Below are positions 1-5,458 of a DNA stretch of 5,458 nt, piece by piece (position 1 is the stretch's first letter; every line of letters starts with the position of its first letter). Under the pieces are notes generated by a model. The model had not been told where the DNA came from. It made no database searches and saw only the letters and a program-made list of their open reading frames with translations. Location: the NCBI GenBank assembly GCA_021154065.1, contig JAJKJG010000353.1, forward strand, positions 1 through 5,458. The letters run 5' to 3'. Source of the DNA: Methylobacterium sp. (GTDB lineage Bacteria > Pseudomonadota > Alphaproteobacteria > Rhizobiales > Beijerinckiaceae). A program made the translations under genes and the position numbers.

Positions 1-46
1 CGAGAAGGTGGGACTGGATCAACTTCTGCGCGACATTGAGGGACAT
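1..46 (-). CDS. Aconitase/LeuC-like hydratase, N-terminal 15 codons only (cut by window edge)
   Basis: An ATG at 46-44 on the minus strand opens a frame reading MSLNVAQKLIQSHLL up to the window edge. This resembles the start of aconitase-superfamily large subunits (putative aconitate hydratase / LeuC-like proteins), which typically begin with a 'VAQKI..HLV.GE' stretch before the first catalytic domain. An AAGG sequence (rc of 56-59) lies about 9 bases upstream of the ATG and could be a modest ribosome binding site. The gene starts 72 bp after the dctM stop on the same strand, so it is probably the last visible gene of the maiA-dctPQM operon. Members of this superfamily hydrate or isomerise citrate, isopropylmalate, citraconate or maleate, which suits a neighbouring maleate isomerase. 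With 15 residues the family call is plausible but the substrate cannot be assigned. Confidence 0.55.
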   Translation of the reverse strand, partial: MSLNVAQKLIQSHLL

Positions 47-118
47 CGGTTCGCCTTAAGCTTGCCGTTCGTCAACCGCTCCGGTGCGCCGCGCTTTCGA
101 CCGTGGCGCAGAATCCCA

Positions 119-1462
119 TCAGGATGAGAGGATCGCCGGCAGCAACATCGCGATGCCTGGCACGAAGCACAGCAGGATCACCGTGGCGATCATGATCGCC
201 ACGAAGGGCATGACACCCCAGATAATGTCGCTGAGCGGGATGTCGGGCGCGATGTTCTTGATGACGAAGATGTTGAGGCCCACAGGGGGATGGATCAGGC
301 CCGTCTCCATGACGATCGTCATCACAACACCGAACCAGATCAAGTCGAACCCAGCGGCCTTCAACGGCGGCAGGATGATGGGCGCCGTCATCAGAATAAT
401 CGAGACCGGGGGCAGGAAAAAGCCGAGCACGATCACGAAGACCAGGATGGTCGCGAGCAGCACCCACTTCGAGAGTTGCATGCCGATGACCCACGCCGCC
501 GCCGACTGGCTGATGTGCAGGTAGCTCATCACGTAGGAGTAGAGGAGCGACATGCCGATGATGAACATCAGCATGGTCGATTCCTGCAGCGTGACCGCGA
601 GGATCGGGTACACCCGGCTCCAGGTGTAGACGCGGTACATGGCTGCGATGATGACGAGCGCCAGAATGGCCCCGAGCCCGGCCGTCTCCGAAGGCGTCGC
701 GTATCCGCCATAGAGCGCGACCATGACGCCGGTCAGCAGCGTCACGAAGGGCAGCACCCTGAGGAGCAGCTTGATTTTCTCCGCCTGCGTATAGCTCTCC
801 TTGACGAGGATAGCCGAGTGCGCTCCGGTCCGCTCAGCCGCGATGGTCGCCGCCTGGTGTTCCTGGCGGTAGCGCCACACCGAGTAGGCTGCAAACAGCG
901 TGATCAGCAAGAGGCCCGGCCCGATGCCGGCCAGAAACAGCTTGCCGAGCGAGACCTCCGCGGCGACCGCATAGAGAATCATGGTGATCGAGGGCGGCAG
1001 CAGGATGCCGAGCGTGCCGCCCGCCGCAATGATGCCGGCCGCGAAGCCGCCGGGGTAACCGCGCTTGCGCATCTCCGGGATGCCGGCTGAGCCGATTGCC
1101 GAGCACGTCGCCGGTGAAGAGCCCGACATGGCGGCGAACAGCCCGCACGCAACCGTGTTCGCCACCCCAAGTCCGCCCGGGACCCGCTGAAACCAGGCAT
1201 GCAGGGCCAGATAAAGATCCCGGCCCGCATCCGTCCGTCCAATCGCCGCCCCTTTCAGGATGAAGAGCGGAATCGAAAGGATGACGATGTTGCCCATCTC
1301 CTCATAGACGTTCTGCGCGACGGTATCGAGCGCCGACCCCGGCATGAAGAAATACATGAAAACGACGGCGACGATCCCGAGCGCGAACGCGATCGGAATG
1401 CCGGAGAACATCACGACCAGGGTCGATACGCCGTAGAGGGCGCCGATCGCGAGCGGGCTCAT
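119..1462 (-). CDS. dctM: TRAP transporter large permease subunit DctM
   Basis: This is a 447-residue, almost wholly hydrophobic inner-membrane protein, the ion-coupled permease of a tripartite ATP-independent periplasmic (TRAP) transporter. Family hallmarks are easy to see: FSGIPIAFALG (19-29), the MSGSSPATCSAIGSAGIPEM block (112-131) followed by KRGYPGGFAAGIIAAGGTLGILLPPS (133-158, summarised here by its key GGTLGILLPPS part at 148-158), AEVSLGKLFLAGIGPGLLL (168-186), GGYATPSETAGLGA (252-265), and near the C-terminus HPPVGLNIFVIKNIAPDIPL (391-410). The length is normal or slightly long because of a charged loop around 197-230. I place the start at 1462, not at an upstream codon that would add 39 residues. 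The chosen ATG overlaps the dctQ stop as ATGA, sits behind a strong Shine-Dalgarno, and gives the usual short hydrophobic N-terminus. It works with DctQ and DctP encoded just upstream. Substrate is inferred from context to be a C4-type carboxylate. Confidence 0.95.
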   Translation of the reverse strand: MSPLAIGALYGVSTLVVMFSGIPIAFALGIVAVVFMYFFMPGSALDTVAQNVYEEMGNIVILSIPLFILKGAAIGRTDAGRDLYLALHAWFQRVPGGLGVANTVACGLFAAMSGSSPATCSAIGSAGIPEMRKRGYPGGFAAGIIAAGGTLGILLPPSITMILYAVAAEVSLGKLFLAGIGPGLLLITLFAAYSVWRYRQEHQAATIAAERTGAHSAILVKESYTQAEKIKLLLRVLPFVTLLTGVMVALYGGYATPSETAGLGAILALVIIAAMYRVYTWSRVYPILAVTLQESTMLMFIIGMSLLYSYVMSYLHISQSAAAWVIGMQLSKWVLLATILVFVIVLGFFLPPVSIILMTAPIILPPLKAAGFDLIWFGVVMTIVMETGLIHPPVGLNIFVIKNIAPDIPLSDIIWGVMPFVAIMIATVILLCFVPGIAMLLPAILSS

Positions 1463-2010
1463 GACCGGCCTCCTTTGAGACGCGTCAAGCCGTTGACGAA
1501 CTGCAGAAGCAATTGGCAGGACAGGAAGAACATGCCGAGCGACATGAGCAGGTAGGGGATCCAGAGCGGCGGCCCCCACGGCGAGGCGGACGTTTGCCCC
1601 TCCGCCCAGGATTCATGCAGCAGTTCTGCGGCCTTCCACGTGAAGAAGGCGCAGAACAGGAACGACAGCAGATCGGAGACGAGCAGACGCGCCCGGTTCA
1701 TGCCGGGGGACAGGAGCGAAGCGACCGCTTCGATGCCGACGTGCCCGCGATGGGCCTGAACGGACGCCGCCGACAGGAACGTCGCTCCGACAAGGAGGAA
1801 GACGCACACCTCGTCCTGCCAGATGAGCGCGATCCCGGCCACATGGCGCACGATGACCCCGTAGGTCATGATCGCGCTCGCCAACAGGAGCGCGATCGTG
1901 GACAGCGTGTAGATGACCTGCCGTCCGTGGTGGAGCGCGCGCTGGAAGCCGGAATGGGTTGCGGCTTGAGGAGGGGCGACCTCCTCGTGGAAGGTCACAT
2001 GCCCGGCCAT
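1459..2010 (-). CDS. dctQ: TRAP transporter small permease subunit DctQ
   Basis: A 183-residue membrane protein with the four-helix layout of DctQ/TRAP small permeases: hydrophobic segments near residues 33-51, 64-84, 107-126 and 148-171. The loop at the start of helix 2 carries W64-Q-D-E67, matching the Trp/acidic motif usual in this family, and the following RGHVGIE (88-94) fits the conserved 'GHI..D/E' turn. The first ~28 residues are a polar cytoplasmic tail. DctQ pairs with DctM in the inner membrane and helps the loaded DctP dock. The gene begins 1 nt after the dctP stop (TGA-C-ATG) and overlaps dctM by 4 nt, so all three are certainly co-translated. No clear Shine-Dalgarno precedes the ATG, which suggests re-initiation after dctP. 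Sequence identity between small permeases is low; the assignment rests on topology, motifs and position. Confidence 0.92.
   Translation of the reverse strand: MAGHVTFHEEVAPPQAATHSGFQRALHHGRQVIYTLSTIALLLASAIMTYGVIVRHVAGIALIWQDEVCVFLLVGATFLSAASVQAHRGHVGIEAVASLLSPGMNRARLLVSDLLSFLFCAFFTWKAAELLHESWAEGQTSASPWGPPLWIPYLLMSLGMFFLSCQLLLQFVNGLTRLKGGRS
1469..1476 (-). promoter_or_regulatory. Ribosome binding site of dctM
   Basis: The minus strand reads AAAGGAGG here, 6 nt before the ATG at 1462-1460 and inside the end of dctQ. This near-perfect Shine-Dalgarno decides the dctM start and argues against the longer upstream extension. Together with the 4-nt ATGA overlap it predicts tight translational coupling of dctM to dctQ. 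Confidence 0.85.
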
Positions 2011-2011
2011 G

Positions 2012-3034
2012 TCAGGAAACCGCTTCGGCGAGTTTCAGAAGATCCGCGTTCTTCTTGGACTTGCCTGCAAAATCCTTCCAGGCGGTGTCGCGCGCGAGCG
2101 CCTTCCATTTCTCGATGTGCTCGGGCGTCAGGTCGTTGATCTTCGCGCCCTTGGCCGCGTAGGTCTTCACAAGCTCCTGGTCGTCGTTCTTCGCGGCCTG
2201 GAAAGCGAAGTCCTCAAGCTCCAGGCCGACCTCGGTCACGGCCTTCTGCTGCTCCGGCGTCAGCGCCTGGAAGGTCGATTTCGCCATCAGCAGCGGTTCG
2301 AGGATGAACCAGAACGACTGGCCGCGGCCCGAGGTCAGGTTCTTGGTCAACTCGTCGAGGCGGAAGGAAATCAGGCTGGTCGAGGCGCTTACGGCGGCGT
2401 CGAGCGCGCCGGTCTGCATGCCGATGTACATCTCGTTCGACGGCATGCTGGACACCTGCGCCCCGGCGGCCTGGAACACCATGTCCATCTCGCGGCCGCC
2501 GCCGCGGATTTTTATCCCCTTCACGTCCTCGGGAACGAGGATCGGATTGCCGCGCGACGCGACGGAGCCCGACTGCCAGATCCACGTCACGAACATGATG
2601 CCCTTCTCGTCCAGCGACTTGGCGAGTTCCTGGCCGATCGGCGCCGTTCTCCATTTCCGGGCCTGGTCGTAGTTCGTCACCAGAGCCGGCATGAGACCGA
2701 GGTTGGTCTCCTGAACCTCGCCCCCCGCATAGGACAGCGGGTACAGGGTGAAGTCGAGCGCACCTTTGCGCAGAGAGCTGAACTGAGCGAGCGTCTTCAT
2801 CAACGAGGAGTTCGGGTAGACGTCTACCTTGACGGAGCCATTGGTGCGCTTCTCGACTTCGGCGGCGAACTTGCGGCAGATCCGGTCGCGCGCGTCGCCC
2901 TCCTCGAGGGTTCCGCCCGGAAATTGGTGCGACAGCTTGAGGGTCTTTGGCGTCTGAGCCTTGAGAATGGCGGGGCAGGCCAACAGCCCGGCTCCGGCCG
3001 CCGCTCCAGTGAGCAAGGTCCGACGTGCAATCAT
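2012..3034 (-). CDS. dctP: TRAP transporter periplasmic solute-binding protein DctP
   Basis: A 340-residue extracytoplasmic substrate-binding protein of the DctP/TRAP family, normal in length. The N-terminus MIARRTLLTGAAAGAGLL has paired arginines R4-R5 followed by a hydrophobic core and a likely cleavage after LKA (residue 26), consistent with a Tat-type or Sec signal peptide. The mature part shows family features: KLSHQFP (33-39), the KGIKIR block (172-177) whose arginine R177 is in the place of the conserved arginine that salt-bridges the carboxylate of the ligand, followed by VFQAAGAQVSSMPSNEMYIG (186-205) and MQTGALDA (206-213). Start choice: an upstream in-frame codon at 3067 would add 11 residues, but the ATG at 3034 has a strong GGAGGA site and places the signal peptide at the very N-terminus. 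It is the first transporter gene, 182 bp downstream of maiA. R177 suggests an organic acid ligand; the exact one is not readable. Confidence 0.94.
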   Translation of the reverse strand: MIARRTLLTGAAAGAGLLACPAILKAQTPKTLKLSHQFPGGTLEEGDARDRICRKFAAEVEKRTNGSVKVDVYPNSSLMKTLAQFSSLRKGALDFTLYPLSYAGGEVQETNLGLMPALVTNYDQARKWRTAPIGQELAKSLDEKGIMFVTWIWQSGSVASRGNPILVPEDVKGIKIRGGGREMDMVFQAAGAQVSSMPSNEMYIGMQTGALDAAVSASTSLISFRLDELTKNLTSGRGQSFWFILEPLLMAKSTFQALTPEQQKAVTEVGLELEDFAFQAAKNDDQELVKTYAAKGAKINDLTPEHIEKWKALARDTAWKDFAGKSKKNADLLKLAEAVS

Positions 3035-3216
3035 GGCGCTTCCTCCGGTTTTTTTTATTCCACCCATTCAATCTCATCGCGGGGCCGAAGCAAAGCCCTG
3101 ACGCGAACCCCTCGCTGATCCGGTCCGCTTCCGCGCTCCTGACCCGGTTGACACGCCTTTTTGGGTTTCCCCATCCGGTGAGAGGCTCGCTCCAGAGGCG
3201 ATGCCCTTGAAACGGT
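3035..3216 (-). other. maiA-dctP intergenic region
   Basis: This 182-bp spacer holds the dctP Shine-Dalgarno and A tract at its downstream end. I see no convincing terminator after maiA (no GC hairpin followed by a T run on the minus strand), which favours read-through from maiA into the transporter genes. I also see no convincing minus-strand -35/-10 pair, though an internal promoter for dctP cannot be excluded. Confidence 0.5.
3041..3046 (-). promoter_or_regulatory. Ribosome binding site of dctP
   Basis: GGAGGA on the minus strand lies 6 nt before the ATG at 3034-3032. An 8-base A tract (3049-3056) lies directly upstream and should keep the initiation region unpaired, which would suit the high expression needed for a binding protein. 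This site fixes the dctP start. Confidence 0.85.
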
Positions 3217-4005
3217 TCAGGCCGCCGCGTCCCGCAACTCCGGTTGCGCATACCGTCCCGACAAAAGGGCTCCGGCGTTTGGCGCCAAGGGCTTGAGGCC
3301 CATCTGCTGCAGCATGCGGAACGTCGTGCAGACGGCCGCCGAGATGACCGGGATGCCGACCCTGCTTTCAACGACCGGCACGGCTTCCAGGGAAGGCATC
3401 TGTACGCAGGCCGACAGCACAAGCGCATCAACGCCCCGAATGTCGACGCGCGGGAAGATGTCCACCAGCGCCAGCGGATCGCGGGCGCCGACTTCGCAGT
3501 TGTCCTCGATTTCGAGCGCGATGCGGTCGTGGACGGTGAAGCCTTCCGCCTCGATGTAGTCGCAGACGAGTTGGGTCAGCGGCTTCATATAGGGCGCGAT
3601 CACCGAAATCCTTTTGGCGCCCAGCACCTTCAAGCCCTCGATCAGAGCTCCGGCGCTCGACACGACCGGAGCCGGGGCGCCGTTGTCGACCGTGACCTGA
3701 TGCAGCCGAGCCTGCGATTCGCGATGATATCCCTTCCCCATGCTCATGATGGCGACGAGGCAAGCGTAGCCGAGGACGTCGACGCGCGCGTCCGACAGTT
3801 CGAGCGCGCAGCGGTCGGAGTCGCGGTCCATCGCGGCCAACTCCTCCTTCGTGACCTTCTTCATCCGCATGCGGCTTGAGTGGAAGGCGAAGCGCTCAGG
3901 TTCGACCGTTTCGCGTGCGCGGAACATGGCCGGGATTTCCGTCTCCATCGTGGTGTTTGAGCTCGGAACGATCTGGCCGATGCGGTAATAGGGCTTGTCC
4001 TTCAT
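3217..4005 (-). CDS. maiA: Maleate cis-trans isomerase (Asp/Glu racemase superfamily)
   Basis: A 262-residue cytoplasmic enzyme predicted to convert maleate to fumarate (EC 5.2.1.1) without cofactor. It belongs to the aspartate/glutamate/hydantoin racemase superfamily, two alpha/beta domains each giving one catalytic cysteine. The N-terminus YYRIGQIVPSSNTTMETEIP (6-25) is the signature of true maleate isomerases, with N17 in the substrate-binding loop. The two catalytic cysteines are present: C82 in GYACLVAIM (79-87) and C200 in VLSACVQMPS (196-205). As I recall, these numbers match those of the structurally studied Pseudomonas putida enzyme. SSAGALIEGLKVLGAKRI (116-133) and the C-terminal AGALLSG (244-250) also fit. 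The frame is open a further 137 codons upstream, but that stretch crosses the IS relic and has no family similarity, so I start at the ATG 4005-4003, preceded by a weak GGTGAGA site. Maleate isomerase usually serves nicotinate or maleate breakdown; here no nicotinate gene is visible and it leads a TRAP transporter operon instead. Confidence 0.93.
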   Translation of the reverse strand: MKDKPYYRIGQIVPSSNTTMETEIPAMFRARETVEPERFAFHSSRMRMKKVTKEELAAMDRDSDRCALELSDARVDVLGYACLVAIMSMGKGYHRESQARLHQVTVDNGAPAPVVSSAGALIEGLKVLGAKRISVIAPYMKPLTQLVCDYIEAEGFTVHDRIALEIEDNCEVGARDPLALVDIFPRVDIRGVDALVLSACVQMPSLEAVPVVESRVGIPVISAAVCTTFRMLQQMGLKPLAPNAGALLSGRYAQPELRDAAA

Positions 4006-4123
4006 GGGAGCGTTTCTCACCGGCTCGATGCTCGTCTGCGCGGTTGCGCTTGGCGTTGCTAAATGAACTCGCTCCGACGATTGTCGTTCCGGCCATTTGG
4101 CCTCAGTGTTCCGGCGAACGCCT

Positions 4124-4157
4124 GCCCCGGACGCGATCCGGGGCGGACCCGGTCCGC
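4124..4157. repeat. Two overlapping perfect palindromes (REP-like)
   Basis: GCCCCGGA (4124-4131) and TCCGGGGC (4137-4144) form a perfect 8-bp stem around the loop CGCGA. Directly overlapping it, GCGGACC (4143-4149) and GGTCCGC (4151-4157) form a perfect 7-bp stem around a single C. The compact tandem arrangement resembles the short GC-rich palindromic repeats (CCCCGGA...TCCGGGG type) scattered between genes in alphaproteobacteria. No T run follows on either strand, so it is not a standard intrinsic terminator. It could stabilise the 3' end of an nrdJ transcript. Confidence 0.6.
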
Positions 4158-4160
4158 CGT

Positions 4161-4217
4161 CGAACATGCGACGCACGCAAGCTGAGAGCCGATTCCACGT
4201 AAAGGGAAAATGCTCCT
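4161..4217 (-). repeat. Possible dispersed intergenic repeat, degenerate
   Basis: On the minus strand GAGCATTTTCC (rc of 4205-4215) is followed after 6 nt by GTGGAATCGG (rc of 4189-4198). This recalls an abundant Rhizobiales intergenic repeat that begins GAGCATTTTCC and continues with GTGGA...CCGG. The match is from memory and partial, and boundaries are guesses. It lies immediately beside the double palindrome, so the two may be parts of one composite repeat. Confidence 0.35.
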
Positions 4218-4244
4218 TGCGGGCTGAGTTGGCCGGTTGCTGAC

Positions 4245-4401
4245 GGAAGCGTTTAACGCGCGGAACGTGAGGGCGCGACGGCCCTTGCGGGCGCCGATCA
4301 CGGTCCCGGTCTTCACGTCCAGCGTGGCGAACAAGCCAATCGCACCGGGGCGGATGTAATCCGTGACCGCGACGTTCGGCTTGGCCCGGGCGCATCGGCG
4401 C
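4245..4401 (-). pseudogene. Frameshifted remnant of an IS630-family transposase
   Basis: One minus-strand frame reads APMRPGQAERRGH (4401-4363), and a second reads DYIRPGAIGLFATLDVKTG and then TVIG (4361-4293). Joined across a single extra base at 4362, these give '..RPGQAERR.HDYIRPGAIGLFATLDVKTGT..', which matches the central DDE-domain region of IS630-family transposases ('RPGQ.ERR.HDY.RHGT..LFAALD..TG.VIG'); the D of 'TLD' lies where a conserved aspartate is expected. Beyond 4293 the similarity fades (a weak FRALNA match near 4262-4245). Only about 50 of roughly 350 residues remain, with no terminal inverted repeats that I can see, so this is an old, dead fragment. It lies between nrdJ and maiA and marks the edge of the catabolic operon. 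Boundaries are approximate. Confidence 0.7.
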
Positions 4402-4423
4402 ACGGGCGTAGCACAACCATACC

Positions 4424-5458
4424 TTAGCTACACCCCGTCGTCGCCCCGCACGTATCGCACTTCAGGCACGTCCCATTCCGCACAAGCGTGAAGTTGCCGC
4501 ATTCGCCGCAGGCGTCGCCCTGATAGCCCTTCATCAGGGCTTCCGCGCGCCGGTCGGGCTTGGCGGCCCCGGCTTTGCTGGCTTCGGAGGCGGCGGTCGG
4601 GGAGGGGGCGAGGAAGCCGAGGCGGCTCATCTCCGCGTCGCCCATCTCAGGATCGCCTTTCAGCGCCGTCGCGCCGTGGGTCGTCCCCCCCACCCCGGCC
4701 CTCCCGTGCGGGGAGGGAGAGCTTGCGCCGCCGGAGATCAGCATGAGCCGGTCCTGGTTGCCGCGCACGAGGCCCTTCGAGACCACGCGTGCGGCGGGAG
4801 CGGCGTCCGTGAGTTTTTCGGGCGCCTTCGACTGGTCCTCGCCTTTCCCGAGCACGTCGTGGCCGATCTCCGACGGGTCCACGTGGGCGAGGTCGGTGCG
4901 GCCGAGGTAAGAAATCGCCAGCTCGCGAAAGATGTAGTCGAGGATCGAGGTGGCGTTCTTGATGGCGTCGTTGCCGGACACGAAGCCCGCCGGCTCGAAG
5001 CGCGTGAAGGTGAAGGCCTCCACGTATTCCTCCAGCGGCACGCCGTATTGCAGGCCGAGCGAGATCGCGATGGCGAAGTTGTTCATCATCGCCCGGAAGG
5101 CCGCGCCCTCCTTGTGCATGTCGATGAAGATTTCGCCGAGGCGCCCGTCGTCGTATTCGCCGGTGCGCAGGTACACCTTGTGGCCGCCGACGACCGCCTT
5201 CTGGGTGTAGCCCTTGCGCCGGTCCGGCATTTTTTCGCGCTCGCGGGTGGCGACCACGCGCTCGATGATCTTTTCGACCACCGTTTCCGCGACCTGCGCG
5301 ATCTTGGCGACGGCGGGCTGGGCCGAAAAGGCTTCCACGGCCTCGTCCGCGTCCTCCGCCTCGTCGGCGATGAGGGCGCTGTTCAGCGGCTGCGACAGCT
5401 TCGAGCCGTCGCGGTATAGCGCGTTCGCTTTCAGCGCCAGCCGCCAGGACAGCCGGTA
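4424..5458 (-). CDS. nrdJ: Vitamin B12-dependent (class II) ribonucleotide reductase, C-terminal 344 residues (cut by window edge)
   Basis: The open frame runs from the right edge to TAA at 4426-4424 and shows the C-terminal third of NrdJ, the adenosylcobalamin-dependent enzyme that makes deoxyribonucleotides with or without oxygen. The visible part begins [20 protein letters not shown], a stretch typical of long NrdJ proteins, followed by an acidic linker and then the TSCPD-type domain ([19 protein letters not shown] at visible residues 95-113; [20 protein letters not shown] at 124-143; [13 protein letters not shown] at 169-181). The C-terminus is a zinc-ribbon-like tail, CGECGNF (317-323) then [14 protein letters not shown] (331-344), containing the cysteines expected to pass electrons from thioredoxin to the active site. 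The low-complexity linker between these parts (about 245-300) includes a piece encoded by a GC-rich palindrome. Active-site residues lie outside the window. It is a housekeeping gene, probably not part of the maiA operon. Confidence 0.96.
   Translation of the reverse strand, partial: YRLSWRLALKANALYRDGSKLSQPLNSALIADEAEDADEAVEAFSAQPAVAKIAQVAETVVEKIIERVVATREREKMPDRRKGYTQKAVVGGHKVYLRTGEYDDGRLGEIFIDMHKEGAAFRAMMNNFAIAISLGLQYGVPLEEYVEAFTFTRFEPAGFVSGNDAIKNATSILDYIFRELAISYLGRTDLAHVDPSEIGHDVLGKGEDQSKAPEKLTDAAPAARVVSKGLVRGNQDRLMLISGGASSPSPHGRAGVGGTTHGATALKGDPEMGDAEMSRLGFLAPSPTAASEASKAGAAKPDRRAEALMKGYQGDACGECGNFTLVRNGTCLKCDTCGATTGCS
4679..4726 (-). repeat. Palindromic repeat-like insert read in frame within nrdJ
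   Basis: The core is a perfect 7-bp stem, CCCTCCC (4699-4705) and GGGAGGG (4711-4717), around the loop GTGCG, flanked by CCCCCCCACCCCGG on the plus strand. This composition matches a common intergenic repeat type in Hyphomicrobiales (CTCCCTCCCCGC...GGGAGGG..GGGGTGGGGG). Read in the nrdJ frame it encodes a Gly/Ser/Pro-rich stretch, [16 protein letters not shown], in the disordered linker before the zinc ribbon. The flanking coding sequence stays in frame on both sides. Edges are approximate. Confidence 0.6.

Larger units (their letters stand above)
4006..4423. other. nrdJ-maiA spacer carrying mobile-element and repeat debris
   Basis: This 418-bp stretch has no intact gene. From the nrdJ side it holds a frameshifted IS630-type transposase scrap (about 4245-4401), a possible dispersed repeat (about 4161-4217) and a double palindrome (4124-4157). 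The last ~110 bases before maiA must contain any promoter it has of its own, but no clear -35/-10 pair is visible to me. A small inverted repeat, GGCCATTTGGCC at 4091-4102, is the only candidate operator-like sequence there and is weak evidence. Confidence 0.6.

Noticed and set aside
290..1090. Plus-strand open frame of 266 codons opposite dctM
   Set aside because: Its product is an Arg/Asp/His-rich stretch with no fold-like pattern, as expected from the complement of a hydrophobic membrane protein gene.
1463..1579. 39-residue N-terminal extension of DctM
   Set aside because: It lies inside dctQ, and the ATG at 1462 has an excellent ribosome binding site and the standard ATGA overlap.
2009..3118. 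Long plus-strand open frame of 369 codons opposite dctP
   Set aside because: It mirrors dctP on the opposite strand in a GC-rich genome, its translation is rich in Arg/His/Leu without any recognisable domain, and dctP is a clear family member with a signal peptide and ribosome binding site.
3148..3176. Plus-strand TTGACA at 3148-3153 as a promoter
   Set aside because: At the correct spacing the -10 position reads CCATCC, which is not a promoter element, and no plus-strand gene follows.
4124..4144. Hairpin as a rho-independent terminator of nrdJ
   Set aside because: No T run follows the stem on the minus strand, and it is about 280 bases past the nrdJ stop codon.
4006..4416. 137-residue N-terminal extension of the maleate isomerase frame
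   Set aside because: The extension runs through the transposase relic and repeats, has no similarity to the family, and maleate isomerases begin close to the YYRIGQIVPSSN motif.
4676..5419. Plus-strand open frame of 247 codons opposite nrdJ
   Set aside because: It is an antisense shadow of the well-conserved NrdJ frame, with Arg/Val/His-biased composition and no motif.

Overview
This GC-rich window reads like an alphaproteobacterial chromosome, most likely Hyphomicrobiales. That placement is an inference. It rests on the style of the NrdJ sequence, a TRAP/maleate-isomerase operon of a type common there, and two kinds of intergenic repeat that look typical of that order. Every supportable gene lies on the minus strand, so transcription runs from high to low coordinates.

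Right part (4424-5458, running off the right edge): the C-terminal 344 residues of a vitamin B12-dependent (class II) ribonucleotide reductase, NrdJ, ending in a cysteine-rich zinc-ribbon tail. A short linker in this protein is encoded by a GC-rich palindrome that looks like an intergenic repeat inserted in frame.

Middle spacer (4006-4423): no intact gene. It holds a frameshifted scrap of an IS630-family transposase, a possible dispersed repeat, and a compact double palindrome. It separates the housekeeping nrdJ from a catabolic operon.

Left part (1-4005): an apparent operon in the order maiA (maleate cis-trans isomerase), dctP, dctQ, dctM (a complete TRAP transporter), then the first 15 codons of an aconitase/LeuC-like hydratase cut by the left edge. 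The dctQ-dctM pair overlaps by 4 nt and dctP-dctQ are 1 nt apart. The proposed logic is that the periplasmic DctP captures a small carboxylate, DctQ/DctM import it, and MaiA converts maleate (or a close analogue) to fumarate for the TCA cycle. The aconitase-family enzyme would hydrate or isomerise a related di- or tricarboxylate. The enzyme families are well supported; the shared substrate is inferred.

I see no CRISPR array, tRNA, rRNA, intact mobile element or defence system here. The points most worth checking are the transporter-linked maleate isomerase cassette and the palindrome inside nrdJ.
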